From Novosphingobium sp. SG919 (lineage in GTDB: Bacteria; Pseudomonadota; Alphaproteobacteria; Sphingomonadales; Sphingomonadaceae): a stretch of DNA of 64,000 bases. Shown piece by piece: positions 50,144-58,447 of this stretch. The notes under the pieces are model-generated. The model made no database searches. It had not been told where the DNA came from and was given only the letters and a program-made list of their open reading frames with translations. Both the position numbers and the translations under genes were made by a program. The stretch is from positions 186,001-250,000 of the forward strand of contig NZ_JABCNG010000004.1 in the NCBI RefSeq assembly GCF_012932495.1, written 5' to 3'. Each line of letters opens with the position of its first letter. Position 1 is the first letter of the stretch.

Positions 50144-51958
50144 ATGAAAACCCTCGTTTCCACCGTGGCGCTGGTTGCGGCCGCGCTCGCCGCGCCGGCG
50201 GCCCTGGCTGCACCAGCCGCAACGCCCGCAGACGTCGATGCCTGGCTGGCCCAGGCGGACAAGGCCTATGCCGATCAGACCGTCACTTCGGGCCGCGCCG
50301 AGTGGGTCTATGAAACCTATATCACCGACGATACCGCCCAGATCACCGCCGATGGCGGCGCGACGATGAGCAAGCTGCAGGTGGCCCAGGCCAAGCAGGC
50401 GGCCGAATTTGCCAAAGTGCCCGGCCTTTCGCCCGAAACGCTGCGCAAGCTGACGATGATCCGCACCCAGATCACCAGCCCGGCGCCGTCCACCCCGGGC
50501 GCGGCGGAGCAGTTCTCGGCGCTGCAGGCGCGCATCCAGGGCATCTATGGCAAGGGTCATGGCACGCTGCGCGGCCAGCCGATCAACGGCAGCGACATCG
50601 AGGAAGCGATGGCCACCGACCGCAATCCCGAAGAGCTGAAGGAAATGTGGCTGTCCTGGCACGACAGCGTCGGCACGCCGATGAAGGCGGACTATGCCAA
50701 GATGGTCGACATTGCCAATGCCGGCGCGCGCGAGCTGGGCTATGCCGACACCGGCGCGCTGTGGCGCGCGAACTATGACATGAGCCCGGACCAGTTTGCC
50801 GCGCTGACCGAAAAGGTCTGGGGCGAAGTGCGCCCGCTTTACCAGCAACTGCACTGCTATGTGCGTGGCAAGCTCAACGCCAAGTATGGCGACGGCGTGC
50901 AGCCGAAGAAGGGCCCGATCCGTGCGGATCTGCTGGGCAATATGTGGGCCCAGGAATGGGGTGGCATCTATGACGTGGTAGCGCCGCAGGGCGCGGGCGA
51001 CATCGGCTATGACTTGACCGGCCTGCTCAAGGACAAGGGCTATGACCCGCTCAAGATGGTCAAGACCGGGGAGGGGTTCTACACCTCGCTGGGCTTCCAG
51101 CCGCTGCCCGCCACGTTCTGGCAGCGTTCGCAATTCACCAAGCCGCGCGACCGCGACGTGGTGTGCCATGCCTCGGCCTGGGATCTCGACAATGTCGACG
51201 ACCTGCGCATCAAGATGTGCATCAAGGTGGACGCGTCGGACTTCGTGACGATCCACCACGAACTGGGCCACAACTTCTACCAGCGCGCCTATAATGCCCA
51301 GCCTTCGCGCTGGTACATGGAAGGCGCCAACGACGGCTTCCACGAGGCGATCGGCGATACCATGGCGCTGTCGATCACGCCCGATTACCTGGTAAAGCTT
51401 GGCCTGCTCGATCCGGCCAAGGTGCCGGGGCCGGACAAGGACATCGGCCTCCTGCTGCGCCAGGCGATGGACAAGGTGGCGTTCCTGCCGTTCGGCCTGC
51501 TGATCGACCGCTGGCGCTGGGGTGTGTTCTCGGGCCAGATCACGCCCGACAACTACGAAAAGGCCTGGAACGACATGCGCCTGCAATACCAGGGTGTGGT
51601 GCCGCCGGGGCCGCGCGGCGCCGATGCCTTTGACCCAGGGGCCAAGTACCATGTGCCCGCGGGTGTGCCCTATACCCGCTATTTCCTGGCGCGGATCCTG
51701 CAGTTCCAGTTCTATGAAGCGGCCTGCAAGGAAGCCGGCTGGAAAGGCCCGCTGCACCGCTGCAGCTTCTATGGCAATCCCAAGGTGGGCGCCAAGCTTG
51801 ACGCCATGCTCAAGATGGGTGCGTCCAAGCCCTGGCCCGATGCGCTGCAAGTGTTCACCGGCACGCGCGAGATGAGCGGCGGGGCAATGCTGCGCTATTT
51901 CGCGCCGCTTTCGGCCTGGCTGAAAAAGCAGAACGCGGGCGCCGATTGCGGCTGGTAA
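50144..51958 (+). CDS. M2 family peptidyl-dipeptidase (ACE-like metallopeptidase)
   Basis: Secreted zinc dipeptidyl carboxypeptidase related to angiotensin-converting enzyme. Signal peptide MKTLVSTVALVAAALAAPAA to about residue 23. Zinc site HELGH (372-376, within the HHELGH segment) with the third ligand in the following helix (NDGFHEAIGDT), and downstream conserved segments LPFGLLIDRWRW and YTRYFLA. Length 604 residues, matching bacterial ACE homologues. It is followed by a strong terminator. Chloride and substrate preferences are not inferred. Confidence 0.93.
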   Translation: MKTLVSTVALVAAALAAPAALAAPAATPADVDAWLAQADKAYADQTVTSGRAEWVYETYITDDTAQITADGGATMSKLQVAQAKQAAEFAKVPGLSPETLRKLTMIRTQITSPAPSTPGAAEQFSALQARIQGIYGKGHGTLRGQPINGSDIEEAMATDRNPEELKEMWLSWHDSVGTPMKADYAKMVDIANAGARELGYADTGALWRANYDMSPDQFAALTEKVWGEVRPLYQQLHCYVRGKLNAKYGDGVQPKKGPIRADLLGNMWAQEWGGIYDVVAPQGAGDIGYDLTGLLKDKGYDPLKMVKTGEGFYTSLGFQPLPATFWQRSQFTKPRDRDVVCHASAWDLDNVDDLRIKMCIKVDASDFVTIHHELGHNFYQRAYNAQPSRWYMEGANDGFHEAIGDTMALSITPDYLVKLGLLDPAKVPGPDKDIGLLLRQAMDKVAFLPFGLLIDRWRWGVFSGQITPDNYEKAWNDMRLQYQGVVPPGPRGADAFDPGAKYHVPAGVPYTRYFLARILQFQFYEAACKEAGWKGPLHRCSFYGNPKVGAKLDAMLKMGASKPWPDALQVFTGTREMSGGAMLRYFAPLSAWLKKQNAGADCGW

Positions 51959-51994
51959 TTCTTGCGCCGCAACATGGCCACCAAGGCCTGAGAC

Positions 51995-52030
51995 GAGGCC
52001 GGATTCTTGAGGAATCCGGCCTCTTTTCTT
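51995..52030 (+). terminator. Terminator after the M2 peptidase
   Basis: Perfect 12-bp stem GAGGCCGGATTC (51995-52006) with GAATCCGGCCTC (52012-52023) and a TTTTCTT tail. Confidence 0.92.
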
Positions 52031-52147
52031 GTGCAACGCACTCTAAGCTACCGATTTCACTGGGTGAATTTCAGCGCTTGCCAGGCTGGGGCGAGTGTGA
52101 GACGCTTTCTTCAACAAACAAGAACACGATTGTTGAGGATGCTGGGG

Positions 52148-52669
52148 ATGGAATTCAAACTTCCCGCCATTGCCTGCGCTGTTGTTGGCGGCATCTTGCT
52201 GGCCACGGCGCCCTGCGCCCAGGCGGAAACGGTTTCGGCGATGACGCCGGCCAGCGTCGTCACCGCGCTCAAGGCGCAAGGCTATCAGGCCAGCCTGGGC
52301 GAGGATTCCTCGGGCGATCCGCTGGTCACGGCCGATATCGGCGGCTGGCGATCGCAAGTGGTGTTCTATGATTGCAACGAGGTGACCCATGGCGGTTGCC
52401 AGTCGCTGCAATTTTCCAGCAGCTTCCATCCCGAACGCCCGTTCGACGCGGAAAAGGCCGTGGCTTTCGTCAACGCCAACCGATTCGGCGCGGTTTCGGT
52501 GGCGGCAGACAAGTCGGTCACCGTGTCATGGGACGTGATCACCGGCAGTGGCATCGATACCTCGGTCTTTGCCATGGTGGTCAAATCCTATCGCATGGCG
52601 CTCGATTCGATCGGCAGCGAAGTGTTCCCCACCAGCGGCCATCCGCAACTGGCCAGCGCCGCGCGCTGA
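52148..52669 (+). CDS. YbjN domain-containing secreted protein
   Basis: A 173-residue exported protein. Signal peptide MEFKLPAIACAVVGGILLAT with cleavage near AQA (about residue 26). The mature part resembles YbjN/DUF1821 sensory-type domains: VVTALKAQGYQASLGEDSSGDP, then LQFSSSF and AFVNANRFGAVSVAADKSVTVSWDV. Two cysteines (YDCNEVTHGGC) may form a disulfide. ATG 52148 is preferred because the GAGG at 52135-52138 suits it better than ATG 52139. Function unknown. Confidence 0.78.
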   Translation: MEFKLPAIACAVVGGILLATAPCAQAETVSAMTPASVVTALKAQGYQASLGEDSSGDPLVTADIGGWRSQVVFYDCNEVTHGGCQSLQFSSSFHPERPFDAEKAVAFVNANRFGAVSVAADKSVTVSWDVITGSGIDTSVFAMVVKSYRMALDSIGSEVFPTSGHPQLASAAR

Positions 52670-52674
52670 GGCTG

Positions 52675-52703
52675 GAGGGGCCCAAATTCCATCCGGGCCC
52701 CTC
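52675..52703. terminator. Hairpin between ybjN-like gene and amn
   Basis: Stem GAGGGGCCC (52675-52683) with GGGCCCCTC (52695-52703), 11-base loop, no T run. Sits between two convergent genes and probably blocks readthrough either way. Confidence 0.65.
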
Positions 52704-52712
52704 GCCGACATC

Positions 52713-54176
52713 TTACCGGAACGGCGGCTCGTTGAAGGCGCGCAGCTTGCGGCTGTGCAGGCGGTCGCCCTCGGCGCGCAACAGGGCGCAGGCGGTCGTG
52801 CCGATTTCCAGGTGGGCGGCGATCGCCTCTTCGTAGAACCGGTTGGCCTGGCCGGGCAGCTTGATCTCGCCATGCAGCGGCTTGTCGGACACGCACAGCA
52901 GCGTGCCGTAGGGCACGCGGAAGCGATAGCCTTGCGCGGCGATCGTGGCGCTTTCCATGTCGATCCCCACCGCGCGGCTCAGGCTGAGGCGGCGGGCGGA
53001 ATGGGCATAGCGCAGTTCCCAGTTGCGATCGTCGGTGGTGACGATCGTGCCGGTGCGCATGCGGGTCTTGAGGTCCGCCCCGCCGCTGCCGCTCACCACT
53101 TCGGCCGCCTGGGCCAGCGCCACCTGCACTTCGGCAATGGCCGGCACGGGAATTTCGGGCGGCAGCACATCGTCCAGCACGTGATCGTCGCGCAGGTAGG
53201 CGTGGGCCAGCACATAGTCGCCGATCTTCTGGGTGGGGCGCAGGCCGCCGCAGTGGCCGATCATCAGCCACGCTTCGGGGCGCAGCACGGCCAGGTGGTC
53301 GCAGATCGTCTTGGCGTTGGACGGGCCGACGCCGATGTTGACCAGCGTGATGCCCGAGCGATCAGGCCGGATCAGGTGATAGGCCGGCATCTGGTGGCGG
53401 CGCCAGGCGGTGTCGGACAGCCGCTCGCGCGCGTGGGCGGTGTGGGCATCCAGCGCCAGGCCACCCGCGCCGGTCAGCGCCACGAAATCGTCCTGGCCCA
53501 GCTGGCGGCCCGCCCAGTCAACGAATTCGTCGACATAGCGGTGGTAGTTGGTGAACAGGATGTAGCGCTGGAAATCGGCCGGGTTGGTGCCGGTGTAATG
53601 CGCCAGGCGCGCCAGGCTGAAATCGGTGCGCAGCCCGTCGAACAGCGCAAGCGGCGCGGGCCCGGCCCCGCCATCCAGGCTGGCGTCGAGCGCGTCGGCA
53701 ATCTCGTCACCGATGTGCGCCAGGTCGGTGGTGGGGAAGTGCTTGGCCAGTTCGTTGGGCGAAACCGTGCCAAAGCCCAGCGTGCCATCGACCACGTAGG
53801 GAAACGGGATTTCCTGGGTCGAGGCGGCCACTTCCAGCGTGACTTCGTAATCGACCATCAACAGGCCGAGCTGCTCTTCCAGGTAGGCGGCAAAGAGCGC
53901 GGGGCGGGTGATGGTGGTGGCATAGCTGCCCGGCCGGGTCAGGCGGCCAAACGCGCGGCCGGCGGCGGTGCCGTGGCTGACCCCGGCAAAATGCAGGCGC
54001 AGTTCGGGATAGCAATAGGCCCCGGCCTGGCGCGCGGCCGGATCGGGCAGCGTGCCATCGGCGATGTAGCGGGCAATATCGGCCCGCAGCCGCGCGCAGG
54101 CCGCGTCGTGGCGGGCGGCGAGTTCGGCAATGATGGCAGCGGGGGAGGTGGCGGTGAAAGTGTCGCTTGCGTTCAT
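52713..54176 (-). CDS. amn: AMP nucleosidase
   Basis: Hydrolyses AMP to adenine and ribose 5-phosphate. Length 487 residues, matching the bacterial Amn family. The N-terminal regulatory domain (about 1-180) is followed by a nucleoside-phosphorylase-like domain with NIGVGPSNAKTICDHL, WLMIGHCGGLRPTQ, the DYVLAHAYLRDDHVLDD block and AVGIDMESATIAAQGYRFRVP (purine/ribose site). It faces the ybjN-like gene; a palindromic repeat and then the rplI terminator lie upstream. Confidence 0.95.
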   Translation of the reverse strand: MNASDTFTATSPAAIIAELAARHDAACARLRADIARYIADGTLPDPAARQAGAYCYPELRLHFAGVSHGTAAGRAFGRLTRPGSYATTITRPALFAAYLEEQLGLLMVDYEVTLEVAASTQEIPFPYVVDGTLGFGTVSPNELAKHFPTTDLAHIGDEIADALDASLDGGAGPAPLALFDGLRTDFSLARLAHYTGTNPADFQRYILFTNYHRYVDEFVDWAGRQLGQDDFVALTGAGGLALDAHTAHARERLSDTAWRRHQMPAYHLIRPDRSGITLVNIGVGPSNAKTICDHLAVLRPEAWLMIGHCGGLRPTQKIGDYVLAHAYLRDDHVLDDVLPPEIPVPAIAEVQVALAQAAEVVSGSGGADLKTRMRTGTIVTTDDRNWELRYAHSARRLSLSRAVGIDMESATIAAQGYRFRVPYGTLLCVSDKPLHGEIKLPGQANRFYEEAIAAHLEIGTTACALLRAEGDRLHSRKLRAFNEPPFR

Positions 54177-54190
54177 GATCTTGGTTTAAA

Positions 54191-54235
54191 GCATCGTGCG
54201 AAAAAGTGGGAACCGGTTTTTCGCAAAAACGATGC
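54191..54235. repeat. Intergenic palindrome with GGGAACCGG core
   Basis: Outer arms GCATCGT (54191-54197) and ACGATGC (54229-54235), inner arms GCGAAAAA (54198-54205) and TTTTTCGC (54217-54224), and a central GTGGGAACCGG. It resembles the abundant AAAGTGG-GAACCGGTTTT-type intergenic repeat of alphaproteobacteria, as far as I recall. It lies between amn and the rpsF operon. Confidence 0.75.
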
Positions 54236-54298
54236 GGCCAAAAAAACGCCGCACGATGACAGCGCAAGGGCAGCGGCTTTCCAACGGGAACGGCAACA

Positions 54299-54330
54299 AA
54301 AAAGGGCGCCCCGCGAGGGACGCCCTTTTT
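54299..54330 (-). terminator. Terminator of the rpsF-rpsR-rplI operon
   Basis: Stem AAAAAGGGCG (54299-54308) with CGCCCTTTTT (54321-54330), extended by CCC/GGG. On the minus strand it follows the rplI stop by 26 bp with a good T run. Confidence 0.9.
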
Positions 54331-54356
54331 GCGATGCCGGATCGGCCGCGAAGAAA

Positions 54357-54950
54357 TCAGGCTTGCGCCTCGCCTTCTTCAAGCAGGTCGGTCGGGATTT
54401 CGCCCGGTTCGGCATTGGGATCGTAGTCTTCGGTGAAACCGCCGGTGTCGCCTTCGAACATGGCGTCGATCACGTCGACACCCTTCGACTGCAGTTCGGC
54501 CTCATCGGTCGAACGGGCCACGTTCACCTTGACGTTGACCGACACTTCGGGGTGCAGCGAAACGCGCACGTCGAAGACGCCGATGGTCTTGATCGGGCGT
54601 TCGAGCACGATCATCGACTTGGAAACCTTGGCGCCGGTGGTGACCAGGGCGTCGACGATGTCGCGCACCGAAACCGAACCATAGAGCTGGCCGGAGTTGG
54701 ACGAGGCGCGGATGAGCACCACTTCCTTGCCTTCCACCGAGCCGGCTTCGCCCTTGGCTTCTTCGCGGCGGGCCGCGTTTTCAGCTTCGATGCGGGCGCG
54801 GTTGGCTTCGAAAACCTTGCGGTTCGCGTCGTTGGCGCGCAGGGCCTTCTTGTTGGGCAGCAGGAAGTTACGGGCGTAACCGTCCTTGACGGAGACTTCG
54901 TCACCGATGAAGCCGAGCTTCTCGATGCGCTCGAGCAGGATGATCTGCAT
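54357..54950 (-). CDS. rplI: 50S ribosomal protein L9 (bL9)
   Basis: Large-subunit protein with the N-terminal consensus MQIILLERIEKLGFIGDEV-VKDGYARNFLLP and a long central helix. Length 197 residues: the usual ~150-residue core plus an acidic C-terminal tail, common in alphaproteobacteria. Last gene of the rpsF-rpsR-rplI operon, 12 bp after rpsR. Confidence 0.97.
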   Translation of the reverse strand: MQIILLERIEKLGFIGDEVSVKDGYARNFLLPNKKALRANDANRKVFEANRARIEAENAARREEAKGEAGSVEGKEVVLIRASSNSGQLYGSVSVRDIVDALVTTGAKVSKSMIVLERPIKTIGVFDVRVSLHPEVSVNVKVNVARSTDEAELQSKGVDVIDAMFEGDTGGFTEDYDPNAEPGEIPTDLLEEGEAQA

Positions 54951-54962
54951 GGCTGGCGCTCC

Positions 54963-55187
54963 TTACTTCACGATGTAGGGCAGGAGGCCGATGTGCCGGG
55001 CGCGCTTGATCGCCTGGCTCAGCTCACGCTGCTTCTTGGCCGAAACGGCGGTGATGCGCGACGGGACGATCTTGCCACGTTCGGACATGAAGCCCTGAAG
55101 CAGGCGCACGTCCTTGTAGTCGATCTTCGGGGCGTTCTTGCCCGAGAACGGGCAGCTCTTGCGGCGACGGAAAAACGGACGAGCCAT
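54963..55187 (-). CDS. rpsR: 30S ribosomal protein S18 (bS18)
   Basis: A 74-residue protein with the consensus RRRKSCPFSGKNAPKIDYKD and KIVPSRITAVSAKKQRELSQAIKRARHIGLLP (given in parts; PYIVK end). S18 forms a heterodimer with S6, whose gene is three bases upstream, so equimolar synthesis is ensured by coupling. Confidence 0.97.
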   Translation of the reverse strand: MARPFFRRRKSCPFSGKNAPKIDYKDVRLLQGFMSERGKIVPSRITAVSAKKQRELSQAIKRARHIGLLPYIVK

Positions 55188-55190
55188 GGC

Positions 55191-55553
55191 TTATTCCCCT
55201 TCGCGTTCGCGACGACGGCTGCGTTCGCGGTCGTTCTTGCGCATCATGACCGACGGGCCGGCTTCGTGTTCGTCCACGCGCACGGTCATGTAACGGATGA
55301 CGTCTTCGTTGATCGCGGTCTGGCGTTCCAGCTCGGCCACGACGCCCGCGGGGGCTTCGATGTTGAGCATCACGAAGTGCGCCTTGCGATTCTTCTGGAT
55401 CTTGTAGGCCAGCGAGCGCAGGCCCCAGGTTTCGGTCTTGGTGACCTTGCCCTGGTTCGATTCCACGATTTCGGTGGCGGTGGCAGCAAGCGCATCGACC
55501 TGAGACTGGCTCAGATCCTGGCGCGCCAGAAAGACATGCTCGTAAAGCGGCAT
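55191..55553 (-). CDS. rpsF: 30S ribosomal protein S6 (bS6)
   Basis: A 120-residue protein starting MPLYEHVFLARQDLSQSQVD with the WGLRSLAYKIQKNRKAHFV core. First gene of the rpsF-rpsR-rplI operon. In many bacteria the rpsF leader binds the S6:S18 dimer for autoregulation; the 143-bp leader upstream (55554-55696) contains purine-rich and hairpin-forming sequence, but I could not define the motif with certainty. AAAGGACG precedes the ATG. Confidence 0.97.
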   Translation of the reverse strand: MPLYEHVFLARQDLSQSQVDALAATATEIVESNQGKVTKTETWGLRSLAYKIQKNRKAHFVMLNIEAPAGVVAELERQTAINEDVIRYMTVRVDEHEAGPSVMMRKNDRERSRRREREGE

Positions 55554-55696
55554 GCTTCGCGTCCTTTATCTAGTCTAACCGATCGCTGGCTTGTCCGCGG
55601 GATTGCGGGGCCCCTCCGGCTTTCTTCGGGTTCCCATGCGCGATTCGCGTCAAGGGAACGTGGCCCTTAGCCGTTTGGCGGGCGAATGCAAGCCTG

Positions 55697-56860
55697 TCAG
55701 CCGCGCAAGGGCGGGGCATCGGCGCGCTGGCGCGGCGCCACGCGCTGCCCGCCGAACACCAGCGCCAGCACCGGAATGCGACGCACCACCAGGAAGACCA
55801 GGATCGAGAGGCCCAGCACCAGGGCAGACAGCGCGGCCCATTGCATCGTCGGGAACGGCCAGTCGGCAGCGCCCAGGCGCGCAACGGCCAGGATCACCAG
55901 CATGGTCACGGTCATGTGGAACAGGTAGATCGCCATGGCGCCATCGACCAGGAACGAGACCGCGCGGCTGGGCCGGTCGAACAGGTGGGCCAGCACGCGG
56001 AACACCACCAAGGCCATGGCATAAGTCAGCGCGCAGGCCAGCGCGCCATCGATCACGCGCAAAAGCGGCGTGGGATCGGCTTCCCAGCCCAGATGCGGGC
56101 GCACCAGCGGATCGAGCAGGAAATGCCCGATCATCAGCGGCGGCACGGCCAGCCAGGGCCAGCGCCCCTCGAACGCGAACAGGCGGTCTGCCAGCTTGAG
56201 CCGCCAACCCAGCGCGCCGATGACGAAAGCCGGCAGGTATTGGAAATAGCGCAGCAGCAGTTCCTGGCCGATCACCGCTTCGTTGTCCTGCAGGCCCAGC
56301 ACTTGCCCCATCCAGGCCAGCCCCGCGCCCCAGGCGGCCAGCGCCACCAGGGGCACCGGCCATGTCCCGCGATCAAGGCCGAGCAGCGGGCGCCACAGGC
56401 GATCGGGCACGAATGCGCGCGCCGGGCGCAAGGCATACGTGAGGACAAAGCCCAGCAGCACGACGAGGAACCACAAGTGTTCCACCGCCAGGGGCCAGCC
56501 ATAGAGACCCGGTGCCCAGGCCGGTGAAAGCATGACTTTGAGATGGTACTGGATCACCGCCAGGCTGGCGAGGCTGGCCACCAGCGGCAGGGCCACGCGC
56601 ACCATCCGGTCGGCCAGCCACGACAGGCGCCCGCGCCGGGTGCTGGCCATGCCGGAAAAATAGCCGGCCAGGATGAAGAACGCCGACATGCGGAACGAAT
56701 GGATGAACGAAAGCCCGACGCCGAGCACCGGATTGGCCATCCACATGGGCAGGCCGGGCGACAGGATCATCGTGGCCGTGGTGCCGACGTGAAACGGAAT
56801 CCCCAGCAGGAGCAGCACGGCCCGCGCGGCATCGAGATGGTGGAGGCGTTGCGGCATCAC
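55697..56860 (-). CDS. Acyltransferase 3 / OpgC-like membrane acyltransferase
   Basis: Ten-helix inner-membrane acyltransferase of 387 residues. The N-terminal block MPQRLHHLDAARAVLLLLGIPFH has the conserved D-x-x-R/A-A and active-site His region of the acyltransferase 3 family, with FRMSAFFILAGYFSG and HLWFLVVLLGF segments typical of the OpgC/MdoC branch. It may O-acylate or succinylate a surface glycan; the substrate is unknown. It stands alone on the minus strand. Confidence 0.85.
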   Translation of the reverse strand: MMPQRLHHLDAARAVLLLLGIPFHVGTTATMILSPGLPMWMANPVLGVGLSFIHSFRMSAFFILAGYFSGMASTRRGRLSWLADRMVRVALPLVASLASLAVIQYHLKVMLSPAWAPGLYGWPLAVEHLWFLVVLLGFVLTYALRPARAFVPDRLWRPLLGLDRGTWPVPLVALAAWGAGLAWMGQVLGLQDNEAVIGQELLLRYFQYLPAFVIGALGWRLKLADRLFAFEGRWPWLAVPPLMIGHFLLDPLVRPHLGWEADPTPLLRVIDGALACALTYAMALVVFRVLAHLFDRPSRAVSFLVDGAMAIYLFHMTVTMLVILAVARLGAADWPFPTMQWAALSALVLGLSILVFLVVRRIPVLALVFGGQRVAPRQRADAPPLRG

Positions 56861-56997
56861 GCGGGATCAACCGGCAGGGCAGGGAAGCGGGGCAGGGGCC
56901 ATGGCCCGCCCGTAACCGCATGGGCCGCGCGCGTCCATGGTCAAGCGTTTGCCTGCGCCCAATTGCCTGTGCCTCGCGGTGGACCGGCCGCCTGCGC

Positions 56998-57435
56998 TCA
57001 GGCCGCCTCGGCGGCGCCGGTATCGGTGGCCGTCGCGGCAGCGCGCGGGCGGCCCATGGCCATGCGGCGGTGATGCCCCACCGCAAAATCGCTGACCAGC
57101 GCGGCAAACACGGTTTCGTGCAAGGGGTGGTCGAATTCCAGGCCCGAGGTCATCGGCTCGGACCAGGCAACGAACGCCAGCTTGGGCTTGAGGCCGGGCA
57201 GCATGAGCATGATCGGCTCGCCGATGCGCTGCTTTTCCAGCCCTTCGATCCGCGCGCCATAGGGCGTGAGATCCTTGAGCATGACCGTGGCGCGCACCAG
57301 CCCGTGCTTTACCCGCACCGGCAGTTCCACCCCGATGCGGGGAAAACGGCGCGCTTCGGCGCCAGTGGCGGCGGCGGTCATGCCGGGGCCGCCCTCGCGC
57401 GGGCCGGATTCGTCCAATTCCTGCTTGCGAAACAT
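56998..57435 (-). CDS. PilZ domain-containing protein
   Basis: A 145-residue cytoplasmic protein with a probable PilZ c-di-GMP-binding domain (about 20-115). The first motif is RRFPRIGVELPVRV (RxxxR type) and the second region is LKDLTPYGARIEGL, matching D/N-x-S-x-x-G with Thr for Ser. ATG 57435 is chosen because GGAGA lies seven bases upstream. An Ala-rich tail follows. Effector partner unknown; it could respond to the GGDEF-EAL protein in this window. Confidence 0.75.
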   Translation of the reverse strand: MFRKQELDESGPREGGPGMTAAATGAEARRFPRIGVELPVRVKHGLVRATVMLKDLTPYGARIEGLEKQRIGEPIMLMLPGLKPKLAFVAWSEPMTSGLEFDHPLHETVFAALVSDFAVGHHRRMAMGRPRAAATATDTGAAEAA

Positions 57436-57533
57436 GATGTTCTCCGCTGGCCAATGCCTTTTGCCACGGAAGAACGGTGGTTGTGCGATGGCTTTCAGGC
57501 GGCGCGGCGCAATACGCAATCGCCCTTATCGCC

Positions 57534-58160
57534 TTAAATTGCCGCCAGCTGCTTTTCCACCAGGGCAATGGCGGCCGCCACGGCAGCCTCGCGCCCCATG
57601 GCAGACGTATCGAGCAGGGCCGCGCCGGGTGCCTGGCGCAGGGGCGCGGTGGCGCGGCCCGCGTCGCGCGCGTCGCGGGCGGCGAGGTCTGCCTCGATTT
57701 CTTCGCGCGCCACCGTGCGGCCCTGTGCCTGCATTTCGGCCCAGCGCCGCAGTGCCCGCGCCGCGACGCTGGCGGTCACGAACAGCTTGGCCTCTGCATG
57801 CGGGGCGATGACGGTGGCGATGTCGCGCCCGTCGAGCACGGCGCCGCCCGGCTGGTTGGCAAAAGCCTGCTGGCGCGCCAGCAACGCGGCGCGCACGTCC
57901 GGATGGATCGAGACGCGGCTGGCCAGGCCCCCGCTTGCTTCCGAACGCAGTTCGGGATCGGCGAGCAGGCTTTCGGGAAAGTCCGTGGCGGCCAGCGCAT
58001 CGGCCGGATCATCCGGACTACCGCCATTGAGCGCCACCTGGCGGCCGACTGCGCGATAAAGCAGGCCGGTATCGAGATGGGGCAGGCCGAAATGATCGGC
58101 CAGCGCGCGGGCGATCGTGCCCTTGCCCGATGCCGTGGGGCCATCGATGGCAATGATCAT
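57534..58160 (-). CDS. cmk: Cytidylate kinase
   Basis: Phosphorylates CMP and dCMP. Length 208 residues. P-loop IDGPTASGKGT (residues 5-15), the CMP-binding region LDTGLLYRAVG, GRDIATVIAPHA and the RDARDAGRATAPL lid-like segment. The start overlaps the small membrane-protein gene upstream by four bases. In many bacteria cmk lies near aroA and rpsA, which fits the order aroA-x-cmk here; rpsA is not in the window. Confidence 0.95.
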   Translation of the reverse strand: MIIAIDGPTASGKGTIARALADHFGLPHLDTGLLYRAVGRQVALNGGSPDDPADALAATDFPESLLADPELRSEASGGLASRVSIHPDVRAALLARQQAFANQPGGAVLDGRDIATVIAPHAEAKLFVTASVAARALRRWAEMQAQGRTVAREEIEADLAARDARDAGRATAPLRQAPGAALLDTSAMGREAAVAAAIALVEKQLAAI

Positions 58161-58447
58161 CGCGGGTTCGTCCTTCCTTCACGCATTCTTTTTTCGCGCA
58201 GGGCCTTGGCCAGGCCCCAGATCGCGATGGCCGACCAGAACCCCTCCAGCACCAGCGATGCAGGGTTGAGATTGACCATCAGCGAAACCGTCAGCAACGC
58301 GGCGCCGGCCAGGTTGGTGCCATGCTGCACGAACGGGTTGGGCTGGCGGCCATTGGCGCTTTCGCGCGTGGTATAGGCATAGGCCACGATGATGCAGGCC
58401 ATGCCGATAAAGCCGCAGATATTGGCAAACACCGGCGAAAGCGTCAT
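58157..58447 (-). CDS. Small conserved membrane protein (CBU_0592-like)
   Basis: A 96-residue protein with three hydrophobic helices (about 5-24, 42-60 and 65-83). It resembles the small CBU_0592-type membrane proteins, annotated as hypothetical in many alphaproteobacteria. It overlaps aroA upstream and cmk downstream by four bases each, so it is certainly cotranscribed with them. Function unknown. Confidence 0.72.
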   Translation of the reverse strand: MTLSPVFANICGFIGMACIIVAYAYTTRESANGRQPNPFVQHGTNLAGAALLTVSLMVNLNPASLVLEGFWSAIAIWGLAKALREKRMREGRTNPR

